Assembly: GCF_027744825.2 (NCBI RefSeq)
Contig: NC_071336.1
Coordinates: 24,832,501-24,896,500 of the forward strand
Length of the DNA stretch: 64,000 nt
Direction of reading: 5' to 3'
From: Synchiropus splendidus
Lineage: Eukaryota; Chordata; Actinopteri; Syngnathiformes; Callionymidae
In this document: positions 49,031 through 59,246 of the stretch, in pieces
How the letters are laid out: the number at the start of each line of letters is the position of its first letter
Numbering within the stretch: the stretch's first letter is position 1
Notes under the pieces: model-generated
Databases searched by the model: none
Seen by the model: the letters and a program-made list of their open reading frames with translations, nothing else
Told to the model about the DNA's origin: nothing
Translations under genes and position numbers: made by a program

Positions 49031-52000
49031 TTTCACTCAGGTTCCTTACATTGATATTCATGCGATTGTACTCTTAACATCCGGTGTTTCTATGGAATCT
49101 GAAGATTTGCTCCTGCATCTCGTGTGTGGCCCCCTCTGACTTACCATGAACTCCATGCTTCCTACTTTTTCTGTCTGGGTCAGGACCGTCTCAACGCCTG
49201 TCCCCCTTCAGCGTCTGCAGCAGTTTTATGCCGAGCAGGAACGTGACAGAACTGAAATGGGCAGATCTTCGGTAAATGTGTGATGCAGGTTCAGAGAATG
49301 AGGGAACCAGCGCTGACATCCATGTTCCATATTACATGGCGATGATTGCACTGCTGTCAGTTTTGAGGATTCCTCTACTACCCAAAAAAACGGAAAGTTC
49401 ATGTCAAACAAACCGCCTGCCATAGTTATAGTTTTCAAAGAGAAACAAGCAACTGAATATGGACGTATGAAAATGGCTGAGCAATGCAACACTGTCAAAA
49501 AAGAGAAAGTCATTTGGGTTATGTTTCAGACTGTGATCGAAGTGTGTAAATAGACAAAACATTTGGGGTATTTGGTTGCCAGTTCAAAACAAGATGCTAA
49601 TCGTGTATACATTTTCTCATTATTTCTTTAACATTTAAACCCAGATGCATTATATAATGAAATATTGAATGAGAAAACAATGTGCTGCAGGAAAATTTTT
49701 GCATACACAGAATGAAAACTAATCTAAGAAGCGTCCCAATGCAGAAAAAAAACAGAACACCAGATTATCATCTTGCAAACGTACGGTACTAACAAAGAAA
49801 CAGCGGCAAAAACATACTCTCCTTGGTGGAGGTAAAACAGCAAAAGAACTTGAAGAGTCAAACTATAATGAATGTACTATAGTAAATATATGAACTCAAG
49901 AGGCCTGCGAGTGCAAGACACCACGCTACACAGAACACCAAGGATGAGATGCAAATCTCTATCTAGTTGAAGTGGAATGCCGAGGTTTTATACCGACATA
50001 CATGAAATCAGTCTCTGAAGCATCCGAAAGAAGCAGCCAATGGATTTGGGAGATTTGGGTTCAAAGAACATCTGGACCCACCCACTTTCCCCACATCCGC
50101 AACAACCAAGGTTTGCGGTCGCCTGATCCGTGGTCAAGCAAGATGGGACATGGGCATGGGACATGGCTTCATCACCCAGTAGCAGGCCACCTTTGATGCG
50201 GGTGTCTAGTGTAGAAAGGCCGAAACACCCACTGATTCAGAGGTGCATATGTGTCTCGAGATTAACTGCGCTACTACTTCAACACCACGCTCAGCATCAA
50301 GGCAACTCTTGTTTACCATCAAATGGCACAATAGACAGTTAACCATCCTATATAGTGACACACACCTTGAGAAAAAAAAAACAAAAAAAAAAAACATCAT
50401 ATTATGTGGAACGACATAATATGAAATCACTGATTCTGATTCGTAACAGACCTTTCATGTCCAGTCTTTTTCACATGTCTGAGGTCAGCATGATGTCTTC
50501 AGTGAGTATACTTTCCACAGCTCAAGTGGCAAACAAGGACTATAAGTAATAGATCAACTCCAGGCTAGTGTTTACAAGTTGCTCTCCGCCATGATTGATC
50601 ACAGTTTGCTTGAGCGAGAGATTCGGCTTCATCGTCATGCTATGTTAGAGGCAGCCAAACAGCCTGCAGCAGTTTGTTTAGGAGCCAGATCGTTTTTTTT
50701 TTTTTTGCCCTAATATGACTGCTCAAACACCAAACCGGGAATCCTTTTCTGGTATCAATAATTTAATGATTCCCCAAAAAGAAAGCCTCTCATTGAAGGA
50801 AACTGGGGCTGCAGACGAAACTACTTTCCTTTTAGGACAGCGTAATTGAGCATGAGGGAAGCTCAGTTTGGGATTGATGTTTGGGTGAATCTGTGTCAGT
50901 CATTGTGTCTAAACACTTGAATTTGTGAAGCGTGACTTGATTTTTTTGTGTTTTTTTCGTTGGTGTTGTTCCTGTCAGTGAGAGGAGCACACACCATGGA
51001 ACTGAAGTCCAAACTTTGCTTGGGTTAATCCATTTTTTTCTTCAGAATTGAGCCATACATCACTGCAAGATTAATAAATTAGATGGGCTCTGTGCGGAGT
51101 CTGCTGTGGAACTAGATCTCGACTGCCAAGAGGAAACACATTTGGGTGTTTTGATTGAAAGTTGCTGTCAACAGAAACACCAGTGAGTGGAAATATTTAC
51201 TGTGGAATCATGATCAGGGAGATCTGCAGTATGTCTGCGAGGGTGCATGCAAGTGTGTGTGTCTCAGTGAGGAGCCCAAATTCATAGTGAAGAAAGACTA
51301 CTACGATCCTCAATCACAGTTTTGCTTACTTGCTTACCATCCAGATCTGACCTTGTGCAATGGCATTCAACAAACACATTAGTTTTGAAAGAGAAAATAT
51401 CATATATGTTAAGATATTTATTCCCTTTAGAGAGAGGGGTTTCTAGCTGATCCTCTCATAGTCGCTACATCTTCTGTCATTACATTGTTATTACCAACAC
51501 TTTCTCACCAGCAATAGTGAGTGGGTTTTTTCACCCGCAGTAGGAAGGCTGGCGCCGGCGTCTCTCTGAGATACAAAGGTCTGCTTCAAAATAGTTTGTA
51601 TTTGATGTCATGGGATTGAAACAGTTCAGTACAAAAATGTTTACTTTAGTCTCAAAAACGGAACATAGTGAATGATTATTAAGTTTTCAACACCATCAAC
51701 CCGCCGGCTAGTTGGAAAACACCTGTCTCTCTGCTGAATAGAGACGACCAGGCTAACAAATAAAAATGAACCATCATTATCACAATGACTATCACAAGTG
51801 TGTTTCACTCGCTTCGGTTCCGCAGCGGCACTTTCACCTCCTCCGTTTCCCAGAGGAGTCCTGCCATGAAAGATGGTTATCCTGAGCCCGTGTCCTCGCG
51901 AAAATGCGACTTTTCCAAGATGCTGTTTTCAACAACAGTGCTGTTTCAGGAATAAAATATACATCCACACAAGATCATTGAAAACGATAGCTGGCCTGAA

Positions 52001-52800
52001 TATCCCACAGTGAAGTTGTGGCACTTGCATTACAACTAAAATGGTGAGTAAAGTTAAACCTACATATCATGAGTCACAGGGGCTTCAGGGAATGCTACAT
52101 GGAATCATGTAAGTTGAAGTTCTAGGACAAAATGGAGAAGCAGCACGATGACATCATCGTTTTTCAAATGTCTCTAAGCAGCATTTCAAATCTATCCATT
52201 TCGAGAACTGGTGTCTTAAAGTTGCAGGTCCAGTGAGTGAAAACATGAATGACCCTTGAACCTGGGTCAGTCTAGCGATTGACCTTGAATCAAGTCGTGC
52301 TGCGCAGCGACCACATGTGGTTTCTCCCGTCTTTGAAACATTTACATGCACCTAAATGTAGTCACCAAGATGTCTGTTTAAAAATGCTCCGAAGTGCAGA
52401 GGAGGTCTCTGTGGGACTGAGAAAAAAAGTTCATGGCGATCCACCAATTAATAATGAACTGAACTGATTGAAATTTGAAGATTCCTCTGTCCCAAGAACA
52501 AACAACTCATATTTCATTCAAAAAGGCAGTAGCATCTCCATCAGGTGTTTAAAAATGTGTGGATTTGGTGCCATTTCTGTTTCCCTTTAAAATGAGCTGA
52601 AATGAGAAAAAAAAAGAAACTATTTTGGTCGCCACAGTAAATAAAGCAGCAGACGGATCCGGATGATTCAGACGTTTAGTGAAGTCCGCTGCCTTCCGAG
52701 TGGTCTCATCAATTCACCAGCCTCCAGGGATTTGAAGGATCACAGCAGCTGTCACACATCTGTAGTCTGGTCTCCACATCAGCTGCTGCCTTCAGCACTT
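49031..52800. other. unique non-coding DNA, no gene recognised
   Basis: No exon is supported. A-rich runs lie at 50371-50395 and a T tract at 50692-50706. A 9-bp inverted repeat (ATATTATGT / ACATAATAT) is at 50400-50424. Several frames of 60-95 codons show nothing recognisable. Confidence 0.4.
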
Positions 52801-53337
52801 TCAGGAAGGTGGTAAATAATTCACACCTTTTCCTCGCCACCGACTCCATCTTTCAATCTCCAACACTGAACGATCCAGGTCAATATATTGGTACAGCTGA
52901 ATATCTTTGAATTCAAATGATATTCTATTCTCAAATCTGACAGGGATACTGGGAGATGATGGGAATTGAGTGGAACTACTTGGGTCTTCATCTGACACTT
53001 TAAGTTTTAGTGCAGTGGAAACATTATACAGTGGGTTTCGTGGCTCACTCATTTCTGCCTCACCCAGGCAGTTGTTACCTTCAATTATGGCTTCAGCCCC
53101 AAGGGTGGTTTTCTGGGAGAAGAGAGACGGTAGTTTATATTGGACTCCATTTACATCCAACGTGCATCTGTTGAACACTGGAATAATTTCAATGGTGAAA
53201 TTATCAGTGAAGCTAGTTGGAGAAAGGGGAACGATGTGCTTTAGATGAGATGCACACAAGGCTCCCTGACATAAGGGACAACAGCAGCAATACAACAGTG
53301 AAATGTACTCAGAAAGTACATACCTCTGCCAAGCCAC
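52801..53337 (-). CDS. 178-codon open frame, possible terminal exon
   Basis: This is the longest open frame in the window that is not low-complexity. It has no ATG at its start: it opens directly after a TGA, and its first residues overlap repeat H. A good minus-strand acceptor (TTGTCCCTTATGTCAG, exon from about 53272) would make it a 3'-terminal coding exon of about 157 codons. A second acceptor (CCCTTTCTCCAACTAG) lies a little further in. The protein has mixed composition (FTIEIIPVFNRCTLDVNGV in the middle, SFEFKDIQLYQYIDLDRSV later) and stops after YLPPS. I recognise no family. A frame this long is only mildly unexpected by chance in 64 kb, so the call is tentative. Confidence 0.35.
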   Translation of the reverse strand: MAWQRYVLSEYISLLYCCCCPLCQGALCASHLKHIVPLSPTSFTDNFTIEIIPVFNRCTLDVNGVQYKLPSLFSQKTTLGAEAIIEGNNCLGEAEMSEPRNPLYNVSTALKLKVSDEDPSSSTQFPSSPSIPVRFENRISFEFKDIQLYQYIDLDRSVLEIERWSRWRGKGVNYLPPS

Positions 53338-53400
53338 TCAATCCTTCCTAATTTTCATTTGATTTTTTTCCTATTATTATTGCCCTACATTCATTTTGTC
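53298..53400 (+). repeat. fragment of dispersed repeat H
   Basis: The block TGTACTCAGAAAGTACATAC and CCTCTGCCAAG matches the start of the repeat at 48535. The following TAATTTTCATTTGAT and CCCTACATTC are weakly similar to the next part of that repeat. Confidence 0.45.
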
Positions 53401-53554
53401 TTTGTAAATACATGTCATTTCAGCATTTCACTTGTTCGTCTTTGTTGACACTCTTGAGAGAGCAACATGCCCTTCAAAAGATTTCTGCACCCAGGTAACA
53501 AAAATGTTGTAAAAATATATTTTATTTTATTTTATCAACAGACAGACAAACATA

Positions 53555-53916
53555 GACAATCAAAAAATGTCCTTGTGTTGTATATCGAGACTGAGACGAG
53601 ACCAAGATATTCAGAGGTCTAGACCGAGAAAAGACAGTGTAAACAAGGAGTCTCAAACTGATGCAAGTGAGCCACATTGCGTGACTGACAATGAACAATC
53701 TAAAAAAAACGGCAGCCGCTATGGTCCTTTGGTGGATCAGTTTGAGACCCTTGATAAATATCTGGCAAAAAAGCAACAAATTTTGCTTGTCAGTCATGAC
53801 AGTTTTCTCTGTCGGTCTCAAGCACTCATGAATAGAAGTCCATAGTCCGCACTGTCCAAGGCCCAGACAAGACCGAGGACCTAAAAAAGTGGTCTTAAGA
53901 CCAGTCTCGAGACTAA
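53555..53916. repeat. older dispersed repeat F, left part
   Basis: Rich in GAGACC, AAGACC and CGAGAC words (TATCGAGACTGAGACGAGAC, AGACAAGACCGAGGACC, GTCTTAAGACCAGTCTCGAG). The same wording resumes at 54371 after the nested MITE. The internal 92-codon plus-strand frame and 135-codon minus-strand frame lie inside this repeat and are not credible genes. Confidence 0.55.
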
Positions 53917-54370
53917 GGCTGTGTCCCATTTCTCACCCATACAACTCAGTGTTGCTCGTTCATGTGTAAGTGGAGTGTGTCCCTATACTCCTAAGACCGA
54001 GGTCATTCGTCGTTCACCACTTGAAATGATCCCTTCAAACCGAGGGGGCTCCGGAGCTGACTTGAGACGAAGTGGGAATATGAAGCGGGGATAGATTTCC
54101 ACATCAAAGCACTAACAATACGGGAGAAGCCAGCTTCTCCATTGGTTCACCAACCTAAGTGACATTGTCAGCACCGATGCAAGAGGTTGCAAATACGTTG
54201 GAGCTGGCATTTCCAACACTGGTTATGCAGGAAACAAAACACAGCACGGCAGCCAGTGACACGTCTTTACACGTGACGTCAAATCTACGGTAAGTCAATC
54301 ACTTCATACTGGAGGACACTCAAAACCAAGTGCTAGTGTTCAGTGTTAGGGTGAGAAATGGGACACAGCC
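53917..54370. mobile_element. PIF/Harbinger-type MITE, intact ends
   Basis: The left end GGCTGTGTCCCATTTCTCAC and the right end, its exact reverse complement, form a 22-bp perfect terminal inverted repeat. TAA stands on both sides (53914-53916 and 54371-54373), the 3-bp TWA-type duplication used by PIF/Harbinger transposases. Removing the 454-bp element and one TAA rejoins repeat F (CTCGAGAC-TAA-GACCAATCTC). No transposase is encoded, so mobility would need a helper. Perfect ends suggest a fairly recent insertion. Confidence 0.88.
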
Positions 54371-54410
54371 TAAGACCAATCTCAAGTACTGCAACACTAC
54401 CATTCTTACA
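54371..54410. repeat. older dispersed repeat F, right part
   Basis: TAAGACCAATCTCAAGTACT continues the repeat interrupted at 53916, so the MITE is younger than repeat F. Confidence 0.5.
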
Positions 54411-55319
54411 TGTATCTATTTTATTTTATGATGGTACATCTTTTTGTATGTGTTTCCTTATGGACATATTTCTCTTGAACTCATTTTAAAAGGCTACTGG
54501 ATGGTGCTCTGAGCTGCCATTGGCTTTAAATAAATCTATTATGTATATTTCCCATACATTTAGACCTTGAGCCCAATCTCATCTTGCGTGAGATTTTACG
54601 CAGGCAATGAATAAATCTTCAGTCTTACTGCTGTTTCGTGTGTATTCTGTATTGATAGTTTAAGCGTGTGCAATGAAAAGGGTCATTTGAGATGGTTGTA
54701 AGCGTTTAATGGTGTAACTGAAAAGGGTGATTAAAAAATAAATGAACATATCATTCTATAAATAAATAATGCTTGACATGACGTGCATAGCTAAGCTTTA
54801 CCTTTTAAAAGTGCAGTTTCAAAACTCTAAAACTCATCCTTCGGTCAAAGCACTGAGAAGCAATCATCTTGAAGGACCTGAACCTTGGCTGCCATTTCCC
54901 CCTGGATTTTACTCAGCTGTTCGATTCCGTTATTGGTATTCATGTCTTTGGCTCCGCTTGTTTGTTCAGCGTAACATTCTGCTGGTCTCGGTCATGAACT
55001 TGCTCCAGTCTGTTCAGTTCGAGAGAACATGACGAGCTTCCACTTGAACCAAAGCCAAGATTAGGAATTATTCATTTCCATTTGCCTCCTCTGTCAACCT
55101 CTTACACCCTCAACATCCGCGCACACGTCCAACGATCCCACTACATATGATGTGAAGCACGGGAGTCCAACTGTCATCAATAAATTGTGAAAAGCTGTGA
55201 TACTTCTCGTCTGCTTCAGTGACATACCTGCCCTATTTTTACATACAGATCATACTTGAAGTATCTGCTTCTCTACAGCAGGGCTATATTTAGTCTCCTG
55301 TCGAGCCATTGGGATTTAC
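54411..55319. other. non-coding DNA, no gene recognised
   Basis: No exon is supported. A minus-strand donor-like site at 55225 has no open upstream frame. Confidence 0.45.
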
Positions 55320-55388
55320 CTGTAGAGAGCTGCCTCATCAGCAACCATCTCCTCTAAGCCTTTTTGACGATTCTTTTTAGTTCCAACT
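55320..55388 (-). CDS. possible internal exon (69 nt, phase 2-2)
   Basis: On the minus strand a pyrimidine tract (GGTCTTGTCTTTTTTCTGG) lies about 28 nt before the first AG (GCTACTAG), which would be the acceptor. The exon ends CTCTACAG before GTAAAT. The frame is open across the exon and the peptide is coding-like and charged (VGTKKNRQKGLEEMVADEA, then ALYR). The upstream extension is also open, so the acceptor position is uncertain. The length is a multiple of three. No family was recognised. Confidence 0.35.
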
Positions 55389-55679
55389 CTAGTAGCATGA
55401 TGATTCATGATTCCAGAAAAAAGACAAGACCAGTGATATAACGGCCTGCTGAGCCCCCAGTGACCTGCCTGGCATACTGGAGCACAAAAGTGATCACTGC
55501 ACTCCACCTGTGAGGAAACACTACTTATATTACATCTAAAACAAGGAGCGTTATTAGTCCAACAATAGATATCATATAATACATCTGTGGCTTCGAAAAA
55601 TTACAGTGTGGAGTCACGAATGATGTAGCTCACTGTTTGAGAATTGTGGAAAACACGATGGGTGCACGGTAGTAATGTG

Positions 55680-55829
55680 TTGATGGGGCTTCATGAAACA
55701 GTATCCTAATTTTCACTGCTCAGTAGTTGACGCTGTTGGTAGAAAAATTATGGGCAGATTCATTGATGTCGTTTGTTTAGAGCAGAAAATGAGGACACTG
55801 TTTCATGAAGCCTCATCAGCCCATCACTG
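55680..55829. mobile_element. MITE family A copy 7 (short form)
   Basis: It runs from TAGTAATGTGTTGATGGGGC to CATCAGCCCATCACTG. GTGCACGG (55672-55679) and GTATACAG (55830-55837) flank it and differ only by three transitions, consistent with a decayed 8-bp duplication. The 12-bp palindrome core is present as CTTCATGAAACAG and CTGTTTCATGAAG. The central CTCF-like word is degraded. Confidence 0.85.
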
Positions 55830-55974
55830 GTATACAGAACGGCATTTCCAAGAAAAGCTGAATACATTACGAAGTAAAAGATCAAATGCTGTGACAGTGT
55901 CACAAAAAATACCTTTTTTCACCAATTTTACTGTTTAGATGTGGTGGAGAAATTATGATGACTAAAACATAAAT

Positions 55975-56111
55975 GCGATTAAGAAAAGCAACCATTTTAT
56001 TGGAATACGCTCGCACAACTGGAGAGCAGTCAGTCTGACCCTGCAGCACAGTGTTGGAGCGAGGCTCTGGAGTATGAATCCCCACCACACATAATGGAAG
56101 TCAGTGATGTC
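55975..56111 (-). ncRNA. possible 3'-terminal exon with AATAAA
   Basis: A textbook minus-strand acceptor (TGCTGTCTCGTTTGTTTGCAG) precedes sequence that reaches AATAAA (plus-strand 55996-56001) after about 110 nt. The frames are open for 27-47 codons but not protein-like. It could be the last exon of a non-coding RNA, a 3' UTR exon or chance. The 3' end position is approximate. Confidence 0.2.
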
Positions 56112-56511
56112 CTGCAAACAAACGAGACAGCAGAAAATATTCCTGAGACATCATGACCTTTTGGAAACACTTTTGGAAATACAAAAAATATTTTTAAAGT
56201 ACCCCAATTGTCAAACATGATTTTTCATTTTTTCAACTATTACTTCGAAGATGGCCACCACTGAAGCTCTTCAAAACCAACCTGTATGCAAAAGAAAAGA
56301 TGAATTTATTTCAACGGTGACCTGAGTAAAAGAGTACAATGACAAAAGACCAATAAATACCGAGATGTGTAAGATGAGGAAGCAACTGGTGAGTTTTAAT
56401 GGATCAAGATAATAAGTCAAACAGTGGTGAAAGTAAAAATGAGCCATATAAACAAAAGCAAAATATTTATTGAAAATTAAAGGTATAAAGGAACAAAACA
56501 ATTAACAAAAC

Positions 56512-56630
56512 AGGGGGCCCACTAGATGGCAACCTCAATGAACTCTGACATTTTTTTTAGATCAACAGTGCCATCTTCTGAGCAGTGGAAATGAGGACAT
56601 TGTTTCATGAAGCCTCATCGGCCAATCACA
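56512..56630. mobile_element. MITE family A copy 8 (left-truncated)
   Basis: The left arm begins at GGGCCCACTAGATGGCAACC, keeping CCACTAGATGGCAA (56519-56532) but not the terminal part. The right arm is complete to GAAGCCTCATCGGCCAATCAC. Confidence 0.75.
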
Positions 56631-58656
56631 AGGGGAAACTGTTTTTAAAATGGCAAACGTAAAGAAAAACTATGTGGGGAAAAAAAATGAGGAAGAAAAC
56701 AAAACAAGGAATTGAAAACAAGTGAAGAGCTAAAAAGAATGCGAGAAATGCAAGTATCTTGTGGATGGAGATACGGAGGTTTTAAAGCATATGCTATAAA
56801 TCCAATTCCACCACATACTGGTGAACTGTAAGATAATTTCTGGCATTTCTTAAGTCTGTTCTGACTATGTTGCACCTGCTTTTCAAGCAACTTTTGTTTG
56901 AAGGTCAAATCCAAGACGTTTTGGATGATCCATTATTCAGATTTATGTCATTTGATGAGTGCCGTCTCTGCAAAGTGGTGCGTTTGAAAGCCAGACGGAA
57001 GTTCATTATAAGAGTAAATGTGCCCAAACAAAGCATGGAGTGGTTGCAAAACACCTTTATAGAAATGGCTGGTTTTCACCCAAACATCTAAATATGCACT
57101 TCTTTTTTCGTCAGAGGTTTTATGTTTCAAGGTCTCAGTGAACCTGTGAGAGCCAAGACTTTCACTTGACTTAAGCAGGATGATGAAGTTATCTAGGCAA
57201 CTATGTTCTCACATATATGGGGTCATGACAACACTCTTTTGCCAGAGCTGTTGCGCACCCCATCATGGAGTTCCTATTTTTGATGCATTGGAGACAAACA
57301 CACGTTTCTTTAATCAACATTTGTGAGCTAATTACACCCGTAGTGCAGATGATATTCACAGCAGTGGTTTTCACGGTTGGCTGTTCTCAGCATCAGCAGC
57401 TAAAATAAGCGTTTTTATCTGGATCCAAACTAAAACATCCCAACAATCCATCTGTCTGTGTTGTACATTGACGTTTCTGGATTAGCTGGAAAACTTTAAT
57501 TGAATCCATCACCATCTCTTCATCGCGGCAGTGGCTGACATTTCCGCAGGTAGCGGGTTGGAGGGCGGCAGTGGAGACACGCACCGCATGTAATGAGTTT
57601 GTCCTAGACATGACTGTGAGGCTGGCCAGCAGTTAACAATATTTTCTGTTAATTAAAATGTTAATAAGACAATCCCTGCAGCCAAACGCACATCAGCAAC
57701 AGTGGTCTGCTCCTCCTGATATCACTTCATCTAACCTCGCTTGGACACTTTAAATATCACCAAATGGCACAAGTTGAAGTGGAGGTGCATCGAACTTCCT
57801 TTAAGAACAGGAACATCCCAAAAGTTCTGGGCTGAAATGACAATGATAAGAGAGGAATTTAAGTGTTATTTGCACAGACTTCCTCTGAGCCTTTGGTTTC
57901 CAGCCTGTGCAGGAGCACAATTTTTACCGAGCTGGTGACTCAACACTCTAATGCCAGAGTCTCCTCTGAAACGGAGCTTGCCAGGATGTTCATGCCTCTA
58001 GCAAGATCACAGCCAAGACTGTTCCCAGCAGCAGATTGACTCCAGCAAACTACCAATTTGATACACACTTGTATCACCAGAAATGACCCACAGAGGTTCT
58101 GGACTGTCTTTTATTAACTCACTTCAATGACATGCCAAGACCTCCTCTTGAAGAGCTTGGCTGAGGTCATGTAAGTAGATGCATCATTCAAGTGAGCATC
58201 CTCAGTATTATCAAAGATACAATGTTCATTTACACTTCCGTCCTGCCTGATACTGATGTTGTTTATTGCCAGGTGCATAGAAATTCAGCTCCACACCCAC
58301 AGTCACACTCTATATCTCCAGGAGGATATGGCCACAGAAGCTTTTATGATCAATAATAGTCAAATTCATAGTCTTTATTTGTTTTCAATGTGTGCAGCTT
58401 CTGCCCTTGACCAAAGCTGCAATTTTATTTTGAACTAATTTAAGCATAAATTCCCTTAGATATACATTTACTGGCATTTTATTAAGGTAACTGGTAAATA
58501 GGGGTGAGAAATTTGAGGCATGGTGCCTAAATGTGGCATACAATTTTCTGCACCCACCGCAGTTTTAAAAAGTAAATTCAATTAAATTACATACAAGTGA
58601 TGGGGAAAGAATCTCCAAGAGAAACCAATTGTGTTGTTCTGATTTTGATTTGTAGT
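56631..58656. other. unique non-coding DNA, no gene recognised
   Basis: No exon is convincing. A minus-strand 38-nt stretch with a donor-like GTGAGT around 58086-58123 has two open frames but is too short to weigh. Confidence 0.4.
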
Positions 58657-59246
58657 TATCGTAAATTCCGGACTACACAGTGCACCGGAATATGAGCCTC
58701 ACCCATTAATTTCAAGAAGGAAAACAGATCTTATTCATACATAAGCCGCGGGTGCAGTAGTGATGTTTGTGCCGTAGAAAGGTCAGTGGTGCACCAGGCT
58801 TAAAAATGCATGAGGATCACTTCTAAACTAGTTTTCAAAATGGGGTCCAGCATCGAGACTGACTCATGAATCAAACTCGGCAATGTTCATAACTTGTCAC
58901 ATATTTTATTGACCTTAAAGCACTCAAAATGTGCTGTTTTTGCCCCTGTGTCCGAGGTTCCGACACCATAGCCGGCCTCAGCTGCTTCTTCTCATCTTCA
59001 GCCTTTCAGGACATTGGCTCTGTGGGCAAAAGCTGGGAACACACGGGTGAAAAAAAGCGCATTTAGTGTGCTTTAATGTCAATAAAACATCTATTATTTC
59101 ATCGCTTTAATGTGACAAGGCTCAGTATTTTGTCGGCATGACACTTTTTAGCCTGTAAAAATGCATATATTAATGCATCATTGTATGATTCTCAGGGTTC
59201 AGAACATGAGAAAAAAGTTGTGGCTTATAGTCCAGAAAGTACGGTA
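58657..59246. mobile_element. non-autonomous DNA transposon, family C copy 3 (longest)
   Basis: The left end is TATCGTAAATTCCGGACTAC and the right end is AGTCCAGAAAGTACGGTA, imperfect inverted repeats with an outer TA on both sides. At about 590 bp it is the longest member and includes the CACCGGAATATGAGCCTCAC and ATAAGCCGCGGGTGC blocks lacking or diverged in other copies. No transposase frame. Confidence 0.78.

Noticed and set aside
53522..53929. 135- and 92-codon frames on opposite strands
   Set aside because: Both lie inside repeat F.
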